Shown piece after piece: positions 18,099-25,883 of a stretch of 64,000 nucleotides of DNA (position 1 is its first letter; each line of letters begins with the position of its first letter). The stretch is from contig NZ_RBWE01000001.1 of assembly GCF_003627965.1 (NCBI RefSeq), positions 2,192,511 through 2,256,510 on the forward strand, written 5' to 3'. This DNA is from Desulfofundulus salinus (GTDB lineage: Bacteria > Bacillota > Desulfotomaculia > Desulfotomaculales > Desulfovirgulaceae). The position numbers and the translations under genes were made by a program. The notes beneath the pieces are model-generated. The model ran no database searches. It was not told where the DNA came from and saw nothing but the letters and a program-made list of their open reading frames with translations.

Positions 18099-19667
18099 AT
18101 GGTCAAGCGGCTCATTTTTTTCCTAACCCTCTTTTTGTGTCTGTGGTTTTTTTACATAAAAGGATTGGTGGCGGTCGTACCCACATCCTGGCTAAAGGAA
18201 AAACAGGACTTTTTAGTTTACCTGCAGGAAAACGATGCCCGTACCCTTGACCCTACCCGGGCTGACGACCTGGCTTCCGCCCGCGTACTGGCCAATATCT
18301 ACGAGGGGTTGGTACGGCTCAGGACGGGTACGGAAGTAGAACCCTGCCTGGCCACCCGCTGGGAAGTTTCCCGGGATGGGCGGCAGTGGACTTTCTATCT
18401 CAGGCCAAACGTAACCTTTCACGACGGTACTCCTTTTAATGCTGAGGCGGTGAAGTTTAACGTCGAGAGATTGCTAAATCAACAAAATCGCTATACCTAC
18501 GCCACTTTTACTTACGGGATGGTCCAATCTGTAGAAGTAATAGACTCGTTAACTGTACGCTTTAATTTAAAATACCCTTACGCTCCTTTTCTTTATAACC
18601 TGGCCATGCCTGTAGCCGCCCCGATGGTCAGTCCCCAGGCGGTACAACAGTACAAAGAGGAATTCTGGAAACACCCTGCCGGAACGGGACCTTTTGTCTT
18701 TCAACAGTGGAAACCAAATAACGAAATAACTCTTGTAGCCAACCCCCGCTATTGGGGAGTTAAGCCGTCCATATCAGGAGTTATTTTCCGCACTGTTCCC
18801 GACCCGAACATGAGAATAAAACTCCTTTTATCTGGAAGCGCCCAGATCAGTGAAGGCATTCCTCCGCAAGAAATGATGGCCTTAAAAAATAAGGGGTTCC
18901 GGGTGATCAATACACCAGGTCTTGACATCAGCTACCTGGGCTTTTTTACAAATAAAGGTCCATTTCGTGACGTTGCGCTGCGCCGGGTGGCCCGGCAGGC
19001 CTGTGACCCTCAAGCACTGGCAGAATTATTATTCCCCGGGCAAACAATCACGGCTGGAGGCCCCCTACCCCCTGGAACCCTGGGTTATGAACAAACTCCC
19101 GAACCATTGCGACCAGAACCCGAAAGGGCTCGCCGGGAATTAATTGCTGCCGGCTACACCCCCGGGTTACAAATTACCCTTTTGGTTTATGCCAACTCCC
19201 GTCCCTACAACCCCGCGGGGGGAGAAAGGCTGGGCCGGGCCCTGGCCGAACAACTGGAAAGGGCCGGTTTTTCCTGTTCCATTAAGGCTTACCCCTGGGA
19301 CGAATTTAAAAAAGCACTCTTCCGACAGGAAGGAGACGCCTTTATTTATGGATGGACGAGCGATAACGGTGATCCGGACAATTTCCTTTATACGCTCTTT
19401 TCCTCAGAACAAATTGCCTGCGGTCTTAATACCACCCGTTACCGTAATCCCCAGGTAGATACCCTGCTCATCACCGCTCAACAAACACTGGACAGCAGTC
19501 TTCGGGCACAGATCTACCGGGATGTTCTCCAGCGCATCCGGGAGGATGCACCTATGGTATTTCTCCACCATAGTTTACACACCCTGGTTATGGCTGATAA
19601 TGTTCAAGGAGTAATTACACGCCCCCAGGGGATACCTTATTTAGGTAATGTACAAATATGCAAATAA
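18099..19667 (+). CDS. family 5 extracellular solute-binding protein (peptide/nickel type)
   Basis: 522 residues. The N-terminus has a positively charged start and a ~15-residue hydrophobic segment (about 4-20), a signal anchor without a lipobox Cys. The DARTLDPTRADDLASARVL and YEGLVRL segments, WEVSRDGRQWTFYLR and the FHDGTPFNAEAVKFN motif are the classic DppA/OppA signature. It should bind peptides or another small ligand outside the membrane. No permease or ATPase genes adjoin it, so it is an orphan binding protein or shares a transporter encoded elsewhere. ATG at 18099 follows GGAGGG. Confidence 0.9.
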   Translation: MVKRLIFFLTLFLCLWFFYIKGLVAVVPTSWLKEKQDFLVYLQENDARTLDPTRADDLASARVLANIYEGLVRLRTGTEVEPCLATRWEVSRDGRQWTFYLRPNVTFHDGTPFNAEAVKFNVERLLNQQNRYTYATFTYGMVQSVEVIDSLTVRFNLKYPYAPFLYNLAMPVAAPMVSPQAVQQYKEEFWKHPAGTGPFVFQQWKPNNEITLVANPRYWGVKPSISGVIFRTVPDPNMRIKLLLSGSAQISEGIPPQEMMALKNKGFRVINTPGLDISYLGFFTNKGPFRDVALRRVARQACDPQALAELLFPGQTITAGGPLPPGTLGYEQTPEPLRPEPERARRELIAAGYTPGLQITLLVYANSRPYNPAGGERLGRALAEQLERAGFSCSIKAYPWDEFKKALFRQEGDAFIYGWTSDNGDPDNFLYTLFSSEQIACGLNTTRYRNPQVDTLLITAQQTLDSSLRAQIYRDVLQRIREDAPMVFLHHSLHTLVMADNVQGVITRPQGIPYLGNVQICK

Positions 19668-19767
19668 AATAAAATTTTGGTAATTCCTAAATATACCAGT
19701 TATAAAGCTGGAATTTGGCAACCATACTATGGCTGAAAAGTACAATCATTTTGAGGGGGAGTGTCAA

Positions 19768-20316
19768 ATGCACCAGATCGTTCAAATGCAGCAGCAGATT
19801 CAAAGATTAAGGGATGAAGCAAGCTCTATCAGCCAACTGTGCAGCCAACTCCAGCAACAGCACTTGCAGCGCCTCACCTTTCTCGCCGGCCAAATGCAAC
19901 AGGATCTGAATAGCCTGAGCAGTATGGCCCAACAAATTAGCTCCACAGTTCAGACGCAGGGTCAATTCGGACAAACCGCAGGCGGCTATGCCGCGCAATA
20001 CGGTGTGGGACAGACAGGATTTGGCGGATATACCCAGGGCTATCAATCCTTCGCCGGCCAATACGGACAGACTGGCGAGCAGTTCGGCACCGCCCGCTTC
20101 GGAACTACCGGCACTGGAGGTTATAACATTAGCCAGTATGCCACCCAAGGAACTACCGGACAATTCGGTGGTTACCAGACCGGACAGCAGTTTGGTACCG
20201 CAGGACAGTACGGTGGCTTCCAGCAGTCCGGCTTACAAGGCGGCGGATTCCAGGGTAGCACTTACGAGCAGGGCAACTACTCGCCAAACTACACAGGGGT
20301 CCTATCAAACGTGTAA
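19768..20316 (+). CDS. Gln/Gly/Tyr-rich low-complexity protein
   Basis: 182 residues. Residues 1-50 form a Gln- and Leu-rich amphipathic helix likely to make a coiled coil. The remaining ~130 residues are made of short, imperfect repeats of Gln-Phe-Gly, Gln-Tyr-Gly, Gly-Gly-Tyr and Thr-Gly, with almost no charged or hydrophobic aliphatic residues. This composition resembles prion-like or phase-separating domains and some spore-coat proteins. GAGGGGGAG precedes the ATG at 19768, and a strong terminator follows the stop, so it is a real monocistronic gene. No family recognised. Confidence 0.8.
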   Translation: MHQIVQMQQQIQRLRDEASSISQLCSQLQQQHLQRLTFLAGQMQQDLNSLSSMAQQISSTVQTQGQFGQTAGGYAAQYGVGQTGFGGYTQGYQSFAGQYGQTGEQFGTARFGTTGTGGYNISQYATQGTTGQFGGYQTGQQFGTAGQYGGFQQSGLQGGGFQGSTYEQGNYSPNYTGVLSNV

Positions 20317-20333
20317 ATTGACGGTTTGTTGCT

Positions 20334-20367
20334 AACGGGGTCTTTTTAAGGACCCCGTTGTGTTTTT
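20334..20367 (+). terminator. intrinsic terminator
   Basis: AACGGGGTC (20334-20342) pairs with GACCCCGTT (20351-20359), followed by GTGTTTTTGT. Confidence 0.9.
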
Positions 20368-20406
20368 GTACTACAAAAGTGGGATCTTTTAGACACCGTC
20401 TACCCC

Positions 20407-20434
20407 TTAACAATTTTTCCTGAAAATGTATAAT
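20407..20434 (+). promoter_or_regulatory. sigma-A-like promoter
   Basis: TTAACA (20407-20412), 16-base spacer, TATAAT (20429-20434), 35 bases before the GTG of the next gene. Confidence 0.75.
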
Positions 20435-20468
20435 GAGTATAAGAATTGATTTTTGGGGGGGAATCTTA

Positions 20469-20705
20469 GTGAAAACACTGCGGGACGGTGCTTCTTACAG
20501 TCACCGGGAAGTGGTGGATTTACTGATGGAGTTTTCTGCCTTTAAAGACCGCGTAGAGAAGAAATTTAAAGAACTGGCTAAAGAGCTGGAAGGCAAGAAC
20601 AATGAACATGAACTGTGGGTGAACCTCTACCTGATTTCAACGGATTATGCCGAGGAGCAATACAATAAAAAGCAAAGACAAGAAACCATGCAAAAGGTTT
20701 CATGA
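20469..20705 (+). CDS. hypothetical small helical protein, 78 aa
   Basis: Unrecognised. Rich in Lys, Glu and Leu and predicted all-helical, with a Tyr/Asn-rich middle. Starts at GTG 20469 after a run of seven or more G residues that can act as a ribosome site; the longer frame would begin before the promoter start point. Possibly cotranscribed with the 42-residue membrane peptide gene downstream. Confidence 0.6.
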   Translation: MKTLRDGASYSHREVVDLLMEFSAFKDRVEKKFKELAKELEGKNNEHELWVNLYLISTDYAEEQYNKKQRQETMQKVS

Positions 20706-20785
20706 AGATATATCCCTACCCTCGCCGGGTAGGGCTTTGTTTCAAATATTCCCGCCCAGGAAATAATAAACCCGGAGGTGTGGAA

Positions 20786-20914
20786 ATGTTCAAAGCAGAT
20801 AAAAAAAGAAACCCTTCCACCTGGTGGGCCATACCTGTGGGATTACTCATGGGTGCGGGCTGGCTGTCCCTGGCGGCCTACTCCATCTACAGCCGTATCC
20901 AGCCTAAAAATTAA
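20786..20914 (+). CDS. single-pass membrane peptide, 42 aa
   Basis: ATG 20786 is preceded by CGGAGG about eight bases upstream. A basic N-terminus (KADKKRN) is followed by one hydrophobic segment (about residues 13-34) and a short polar tail. No family recognised; likely a small membrane protein in the same transcript as the upstream gene. An earlier in-frame start has no ribosome site. Confidence 0.6.
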   Translation: MFKADKKRNPSTWWAIPVGLLMGAGWLSLAAYSIYSRIQPKN

Positions 20915-20960
20915 CCACAGGCGCAGGGCGCCAATTTCTGCGGCTCAGTATCTAAACCCC

Positions 20961-20989
20961 TTGTAACCGTGGCGGTTTCATGGTATAAT
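20961..20989 (+). promoter_or_regulatory. sigma-A promoter of tRNA-Ala
   Basis: TTGTAA (20961-20966), 17-base spacer, TATAAT (20984-20989), 13 bases before the tRNA. Confidence 0.85.
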
Positions 20990-21001
20990 GCAAATTGCCG
21001 T

Positions 21002-21077
21002 GGGGGCATAGCTCAGCTGGGAGAGCGCTAGAATCGCACTCTAGAGGTCGTGGGTTCGAGTCCCATTGCCTCCACCA
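21002..21077 (+). tRNA. tRNA-Ala(CGC)
   Basis: 76 bases with encoded CCA. Acceptor GGGGGCA/TGCCTCC includes the G3:U70 pair that defines Ala identity; the anticodon loop reads ATCGCAC (anticodon CGC). A group II intron 3' fragment in reverse orientation begins directly after it. Confidence 0.95.
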
Positions 21078-21300
21078 GATCGAGTAGGAGGGGGCAGCTA
21101 GCCCCCGTCCTCTCACACCATCGGACGTGCGGGTCCGCATCCGGCGGTTCACCAAGCTTGACGAAGACTTTGATAGCGTTCGGTTAAGCTCATCAAGCCC
21201 TGGGACTTCCAATAGGCAGTTTCCAGGGCTCTATTCATTGATGGCGACCGCAGATGATGAACACCCCCCTCCGGGCCAGTTCCCGTAAAACATGCTTAAT
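21078..21300 (-). mobile_element. group II intron 3' remnant (RT tail, domains V-VI)
   Basis: Minus strand, in order: the last ~45 codons of an intron-encoded reverse transcriptase (GGVHHLRSPSMNRAL, then a GLMSLTERYQSLRQAW tail and stop), the ~34-base domain V hairpin (CCGCCGGATGCGG ... GCACGTCCG, around 21118-21150), a domain VI stem (GGGGGCTAGCTGCCCCC), and a CTACTCGAT 3' end abutting tRNA-Ala. The 5' domains I-IV and the RT body are absent, so it cannot splice. The domain V layout and RT tail are typical of bacterial group II introns. Confidence 0.85.
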
Positions 21301-21639
21301 CTACAGCCAGTCGGCAAAAGGCCCTTTTAATGCCGGTAAAGTCGCCTGCAGCCATTTTTCCACATCCCCGCCTTTTTTGTTTTTCCACTGGCTTTAACTG
21401 CGCCAATTCCCTCAGCTTTCCCCGGCGGGAGTTTCCCACCGGGTTGCCGTACACCTTATAAACCCGCCAGCCGTTGATATTCCCGGCCTGGCGGGTTCGT
21501 TTTGTACACCTTATGTACACCTTCACAGTTGAATAAGTGCTGAAATAACGGGTGTTACCTGAAACTCCCAAATCCGCAAAGCCGCATAAATACTGGGTTT
21601 TGCTGATTGCTTCCGGAGCAACAGTTAAGGCAAAGTGAT

Positions 21640-21663
21640 CGCAGATGACGAACACCCCCGTCC
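21640..21663 (-). repeat. second copy of a 24-bp RT-derived segment
   Basis: 22 of 24 bases match 21249-21272 in the same orientation. In the corresponding frame it reads GGVRHLRSL, like the GGVHHLRSP stretch of the intron RT tail, so it is probably a tiny second RT scrap joined to the dinB fragment. Confidence 0.55.
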
Positions 21664-21757
21664 TGACCCCAATCTGACGCAATCTTTCTTCCGTGTGTGG
21701 CCCCACACCGTGTAGTTTCCTCACCGGCAACGACCAGATCATCGTTTTTAGAAACAA
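21659..21757 (-). pseudogene. dinB (DNA polymerase IV) fragment
   Basis: About 33 codons reading MIWSLPVRKLHGVGPHTEERL onward match the helix-hairpin-helix region between palm and little finger of DinB-type polymerases (consensus LPVRKLxGVGPxTxxxLxxxGI). No palm catalytic residues or little-finger domain are present. The frame continues into unrelated sequence at the 24-bp repeat, consistent with an insertion or deletion that destroyed the gene. The rest of the 153-codon frame (21296-21658) matches nothing I recognise. Confidence 0.65.
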
Positions 21758-21780
21758 ATGGTCACCTCATTGCTCCGTAA

Positions 21781-21834
21781 TTGACCTTTTCAAAACGTTG
21801 TGGTAACATGTTTATGTAACAGGAGGTGTTACCA
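21781..21834 (+). promoter_or_regulatory. toxin-antitoxin promoter and palindromic operator
   Basis: TTGACC (21781-21786), 17-base spacer, TAACAT (21804-21809). The -10 box lies inside the left arm of an 8-bp perfect inverted repeat, TGGTAACA (21801-21808) and TGTTACCA (21827-21834), which also brackets the ribosome site. This is a natural autorepressor site for the RHH antitoxin. Confidence 0.75.
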
Positions 21835-21835
21835 A

Positions 21836-22108
21836 ATGGATAACACTCGTATGGTACATATTAGGTTGCCCAAAAGCATCGTCGCGCAAATGGAAAAACT
21901 CCTTGAGCTCCTGGGTATAAGCCGCAATGAGTTCATTGTTCAGGCGGTCGCGGAAAAAGTGGCCCGTGAAATGCGGCTCCGGGGGCTGAGAGAAACCCGT
22001 GGAGTGCTCGGACCGGAGGACGCTCCGGAATGGGCGGAAATTCCAGCAGCGGACTGGGTCCGGAAGGTGCGCAGGGAGGAGGGTGAACCGCCGGTATGGG
22101 CTACCTGA
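21836..22108 (+). CDS. ribbon-helix-helix antitoxin
   Basis: 90 residues. The N-terminus MVHIRLPKSIVAQMEKLLELLGISRNEF has the beta-strand then two-helix pattern of CopG/Arc-type RHH DNA-binding domains; the C-terminal ~45 residues are Pro- and Glu-rich and should wrap the toxin. AGGAGG at 21821-21826 sets the ATG at 21836. It overlaps the toxin gene by 13 bases, the usual coupling in VapBC operons, and would bind the palindrome at its own promoter. Confidence 0.88.
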   Translation: MDNTRMVHIRLPKSIVAQMEKLLELLGISRNEFIVQAVAEKVAREMRLRGLRETRGVLGPEDAPEWAEIPAADWVRKVRREEGEPPVWAT

Positions 22109-22500
22109 TCGACACCTGCGTCTTGATCGACCACCTGACCGGAAGGCTGTCCCTCGATGAGAACGCCCGGCTGGAACAGGCTGTGGCGTCCGGTTCAGCG
22201 GTCACCAGTGTGATTGTTTATCACGAGCTATTGTACGGAGCACGCACGAAAAAGGCGCGTGCCGCTGTGGACAGGCTTCTGGAAGGGTGGGAAATATTAC
22301 CGGTAGACCGTAAGGTGGCCGGACGCGCCGCCGAAATCCGGCGGGATCAGGCCGCGAAGGGCAGAACCCTGGGAATGGCGGACTGCCTCATCGCGGCGAC
22401 GGCCGAACTGAATAACCTGAAGGTAGTCACCGCAAATATCAAAGATTTTCCCACTGTCGAAGCCTTACTTCCCGGAAAAGAAGCTATAGAAAAGTCATAG
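22096..22500 (+). CDS. vapC: PIN-domain toxin, VapC family
   Basis: 134 residues. PIN-domain ribonuclease with the expected acidic residues: Asp6 in LIDTCVLID, Glu in YHELLYGA near residue 45, Asp in GMADCLIAA near residue 95, and a C-terminal TANIKDFP. VapC toxins cleave tRNA or rRNA when the antitoxin is lost. It overlaps the antitoxin frame and ends before a hairpin shared with the convergent ABC transporter operon. All catalytic positions appear intact, so the module is probably active. Confidence 0.92.
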   Translation: MGYLIDTCVLIDHLTGRLSLDENARLEQAVASGSAVTSVIVYHELLYGARTKKARAAVDRLLEGWEILPVDRKVAGRAAEIRRDQAAKGRTLGMADCLIAATAELNNLKVVTANIKDFPTVEALLPGKEAIEKS

Positions 22501-22522
22501 AGAAGAGGTCAATTTTCCCTAT

Positions 22523-22549
22523 ACAAAGCTAATCAAACTTTAGCTTTGT
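22523..22549. terminator. hairpin between convergent vapC and ABC operons
   Basis: ACAAAGCTAA (22523-22532) pairs with TTAGCTTTGT (22540-22549) around a 7-base loop; AT-rich flank on the plus side. Confidence 0.65.
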
Positions 22550-22551
22550 AA

Positions 22552-23355
22552 TTATTCGACCTGAGCCAGAAGTACCCGGTCGTCATCAAATACATCCCCA
22601 CTGCTTTGCGTGAACCTCTTGACCAGGTCAGGTACGGAGAGACGTTGCTTTTCATGGGGCCCGACATCTAATATAATTTTCCCGCGGTGCATCATTATCA
22701 GCCGGTTGCCGTAACGCAAGGCTTGCTCCATATTGTGCGTAACCATCAGGGTTGTTAGTTTATTGGTTCTTATTAACCGGTCTGTAATATCCATTATTAG
22801 GCGGGCGGCCTTCGGGTCGAGCGCAGCGGTATGTTCGTCCAGGAGCAACAACTTGGGCTGTACAACGGTTGCCATAGCGAGAGCCAGGGCCTGCCGCTGG
22901 CCGCCGGAAAGAGTGCCTACCGGAACCTTCAGGCGGTTCTCCAAGCCCATGCCGATTTGTGATAAGGCATTCTTGAAGGCCATTACACGGGACCCGGTAA
23001 CAGCCCGTGATAACCCGCGGCGCTTACCGCGCATAAAGGCCATAGCAAGGTTTTCTTCTACGGTCATATCGGCCGCCGTGCTGGCAAGGGGATTCTGGTC
23101 AATGTACCCTATAAAACCCGCCCGGCGATATTCCGGTTGATCGGTTACGTCCTTACCGTCCAGCTCTATCCGCCCCTCGTCAACTTCTATGACACCGGCA
23201 ATGACGTTTAGCAGGGTAGATTTGCCTGCACCGTTACTACCGATAACAGTAACAAAATCACCCGGCCGGATATGCAAATTTATGTTATCCAAAGCTTTAA
23301 CCTGATTAGGTGTGCCGGCGAAAAAATATTTACTTACGCCCTCCAGTCGAATCAT
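22552..23355 (-). CDS. ABC transporter ATP-binding protein (TrpZ-like)
   Basis: 267 residues. Walker A GSNGAGKST near residue 38, LSGGQRQALALA signature, Walker B LLLLDEHTAALDPK and the switch His in VTHN are all present. It drives uptake with the permease and binding protein encoded upstream in the same operon; it overlaps the permease by four bases. Set membership (PF04392-type binding protein, BPD-transport-like permease) is that of the TrpXYZ group, often annotated for tryptophan or tyrosine; substrate is not certain. Confidence 0.92.
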   Translation of the reverse strand: MIRLEGVSKYFFAGTPNQVKALDNINLHIRPGDFVTVIGSNGAGKSTLLNVIAGVIEVDEGRIELDGKDVTDQPEYRRAGFIGYIDQNPLASTAADMTVEENLAMAFMRGKRRGLSRAVTGSRVMAFKNALSQIGMGLENRLKVPVGTLSGGQRQALALAMATVVQPKLLLLDEHTAALDPKAARLIMDITDRLIRTNKLTTLMVTHNMEQALRYGNRLIMMHRGKIILDVGPHEKQRLSVPDLVKRFTQSSGDVFDDDRVLLAQVE

Positions 23356-24347
23356 CTTGTCACATCCCGCCCACCGGCTTTGTTCTCAAAAAGACTAAGT
23401 ATGGCCTGATGCCAGCGAAGGACTGTGCTGCCGTTAAACACTCCGTTTTTACGCTTTTTGTATTTGAGCAGAGGAATACTTAAGGCGGCCAGCACTAGCA
23501 CAGCAGTAATAAGCTTAAAATCGTGTGCCGGGAAACCTAAATGCAGGGCCAGGGCCAGAACGCCGCGATAAAAAATGGAACCTAAAATGACCCCGGTTAA
23601 AAGCCACCCGACGCTGCGCTTGCCAAAAAGGCTTTCACCGATAATTACCGAGGCTATGGAAGCTACCAGAACCCCGATACCCATTCCCACGTCGGCAAAA
23701 CCCTGCACCTGACAGGCCAGAGCCCCTGAAAACGCTACTAAACAATTGGATATGACGAGGGCTATTAGCTTGGTATTATCTGTATTAACGCCCAGGTTGC
23801 GAATCATACGTTCGTTATTTCCTGTGGCCCTGATGGCCAGGCCCAGGTCAGTAGCAAGGAACCATCCCATTATGAGCCTTAAAACCAGAACTGCAACTGA
23901 CAAAATCAGGATGATGGCAATATGGTTTTGTATTGCCGTTAACTGGCTCTGGGAGATACCGATCCACCCCAGTACTTGCCCGTAAACGTTATCATAGGAC
24001 AAAAGGGGGGTGTTAGGCCGCCCCATAAGCCGCAGCATAATGGTATAAATGGCGCTGGTGGTTATAATACCGGCCAGGATGTTATTGATCTTTAACTTGG
24101 TGTGCATCAAGCCGGTGGCCGCTCCTGCTAAACCGCCCGCCAAACTGCCTAGTATCACGGCATAAACGGGACTAATACCAGATACGACCGCCGTGGCAGT
24201 CACAGCGGCCCCGAGGGGGAAAGTACCCTCGACCGTCAGGTCGGGAAACCCGAGCATTATAAAGGTCAAGAGCACTCCCATTGCCATAAAGGCGTATATT
24301 AACCCTTGTTCCAGAGCATTAATCAGAACATTTTCCAAGGCCCTCAC
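23352..24347 (-). CDS. ABC transporter permease (TrpY-like)
   Basis: 331 residues with about eight to ten hydrophobic segments across residues 5-300, in the pattern of branched-chain-type (LivH-like) permeases. VEGTFPLGAAV near residue 37, GLAIRATGNNERMIRNLGV near residue 180 and an ASVIIGESLFG stretch fit this class. GTG start at 24347 with a weak ribosome site. It sits between the binding-protein and ATPase genes, and no second permease is present, so it likely works as a homodimer. Confidence 0.9.
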   Translation of the reverse strand: MRALENVLINALEQGLIYAFMAMGVLLTFIMLGFPDLTVEGTFPLGAAVTATAVVSGISPVYAVILGSLAGGLAGAATGLMHTKLKINNILAGIITTSAIYTIMLRLMGRPNTPLLSYDNVYGQVLGWIGISQSQLTAIQNHIAIILILSVAVLVLRLIMGWFLATDLGLAIRATGNNERMIRNLGVNTDNTKLIALVISNCLVAFSGALACQVQGFADVGMGIGVLVASIASVIIGESLFGKRSVGWLLTGVILGSIFYRGVLALALHLGFPAHDFKLITAVLVLAALSIPLLKYKKRKNGVFNGSTVLRWHQAILSLFENKAGGRDVTR

Positions 24348-24377
24348 TACTTTCCGCCAACACTCATACTCCCAATT

Positions 24378-25388
24378 TTATTTAATAACATCGTCAGCGC
24401 GATTAAGCAAGGATTGCGGAATTTCAAGACCTATAGCGTCAGCCGCCTTCTTATTAATCAACAGGGTGCGCTTGCGTATTTCTTCCGGCGGGATGCTACC
24501 TGCATTTTCGCCACGCAAGACACGTGCCATCAGTTCGGCACCCTGGCGGCCGCAGTCGTATTCATCATTACCAATGGTAGCGACGGCACCGGCCTTTACC
24601 GATTCGGTGTCGCCGGTAAAGAACGGAATCTTATTATCCCGGCATACCTTAATCACCGATTGCACTGCCGACATTACCGTGTTATCCTGCGGCATAAAAA
24701 CAGCATCCACACGGCCTACCAGCGACTGTGCCGCCATCTGGACTTCGCTACTGCTGCTGACCGTGCCCTCTATAACTTCCCAGCCTTTGCCAGCCACGTA
24801 CTCCTTGATGAGATTTACATTCCTAACCGAATTGTCTTCGCCGGGGTTATACATTATACCGAGGCGTTTCATATCCGGTACCATTTCCTCAATCAGGTCC
24901 ATCTGCTGCACTATCGGGTCGTTACTGGCTACACCGGTAATATTGGTGCCGGTCGGTTCCCCGACGGCTTTAATCAAGCCCGCTTTTACTGGATCGGAAA
25001 CGGCAATGAAGACCACCGGAATACCGGTACCCTTGGTAGCCTGAACGGCAGCCTGCGAACTGGGTGTAGTAATGGCCAGAATAGCATCTACCTTATCGGC
25101 GACAAACTTATCGGCAATCGTTTTGGTCATATTGAGGTCGCCCTGCGCGTTTTGAAAATCAAACTTAACGGTTTTACCGTCAATAAAGCCTTCTTCTTTC
25201 ATCTGGTCGACAAAACCCTGGTAATCAAGGTTCAGGGCCGGGTGGGATACAAGCTGTAGAATACCTACAACCGGAATATCTTTCTGCCCTTTCTGCTCTT
25301 CTGATGTGCTTTTACTTTGCTGCCCGCACCCGGCAGCGAAAGAGAATAATCCCAAACACATTATCAAAATCATTAACTTCTTAAACAT
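24378..25388 (-). CDS. ABC transporter substrate-binding lipoprotein (TrpX-like)
   Basis: 336 residues. Lipoprotein signal with lipobox FAAGC near residue 20, then a two-lobed periplasmic-binding fold typical of the PF04392 family (VGILQLVSHPALN start, AITTPSSQAA, PVVFIAVSDP, GIMYNPGEDNS). Anchored outside the membrane it presents the ligand, possibly an aromatic amino acid, to the permease. ATG at 25388 with GGAGG upstream. First gene of the operon, transcribed from a consensus promoter 250 bases upstream. Confidence 0.9.
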   Translation of the reverse strand: MFKKLMILIMCLGLFSFAAGCGQQSKSTSEEQKGQKDIPVVGILQLVSHPALNLDYQGFVDQMKEEGFIDGKTVKFDFQNAQGDLNMTKTIADKFVADKVDAILAITTPSSQAAVQATKGTGIPVVFIAVSDPVKAGLIKAVGEPTGTNITGVASNDPIVQQMDLIEEMVPDMKRLGIMYNPGEDNSVRNVNLIKEYVAGKGWEVIEGTVSSSSEVQMAAQSLVGRVDAVFMPQDNTVMSAVQSVIKVCRDNKIPFFTGDTESVKAGAVATIGNDEYDCGRQGAELMARVLRGENAGSIPPEEIRKRTLLINKKAADAIGLEIPQSLLNRADDVIK

Positions 25389-25641
25389 CAACAATACCTC
25401 CTGTAAACAACCTGTAAAAAATAATTATAGTTTACGTCCTTTTCGCTGGCTTGCCTCTCGCCCATAACTTTGCTCATCTCCCCCTTTCTTAAAAACTAAA
25501 AGCCGCCGCCCCAATGAGCGCCGGCCATTAACCCAAATCGTCTCACCTCATCTCAGCAAAACTATCTCCCCCGGCAAAGGGCTCTCTTCTAAAACTAACT
25601 AAATAAAATTAATAAATGGTTAAAGCTCAGAGCTTACTACG

Positions 25642-25670
25642 ATTATACCCACCGAAAACTAAAGTGTCAA
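25642..25670 (-). promoter_or_regulatory. consensus sigma-A promoter of the ABC operon
   Basis: On the minus strand TTGACA (25670-25665), 17-base spacer, TATAAT (25647-25642): a perfect match. The ~245-base leader down to the start codon has a GC-rich imperfect hairpin followed by TTTTAGTTTTT (about 25490-25530 region), which could attenuate transcription, but no T-box or TRAP-site array was recognised. Confidence 0.92.
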
Positions 25671-25683
25671 CGATCCTTATATT

Positions 25684-25781
25684 ACCTGGTCCGTCTCAGG
25701 TTTAAATAGCGTTCCTGTAACCAGGAGCAATGAGTGTTGATATCCTTCCATTACCAGGTGCCGTAATGGCTTTTTCTTTTT
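25684..25781 (+). ncRNA. orphan structured element ending in an intrinsic terminator
   Basis: Plus strand: CCATTAC (25748-25754) and GTAATGG (25763-25769) form a 7-bp stem followed by CTTTTTCTTTTT. Upstream, ACCTGGT (25684-25690) can pair either with ACCAGG (25720-25725) or with ACCAGGT (25753-25759), the latter opening the terminator. This attenuator-like arrangement has no plus-strand gene after it. It may be a small RNA. Confidence 0.4.
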
Positions 25782-25883
25782 AGTGCAAATACAACGCCCT
25801 GGCAAAATATTTTTTCTTTATCTTTCCGGAGCAAATTTTCACCGCACTGCGGCTGTACTCCTTTCACTGTGGAAGTTAATTCC

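Noticed and set aside
24193-25259. Two plus-strand frames opposite the ABC binding protein
   Set aside because: Ser/Thr/Ile-rich shadow translation of the binding-protein gene.
25389-25640. T-box or tryptophan leader peptide before the ABC operon
   Set aside because: No T-box bulge sequence (TGGnACCGCG-like), no specifier-type arms and no short Trp-rich leader ORF were found; only a weak GC hairpin with T run.
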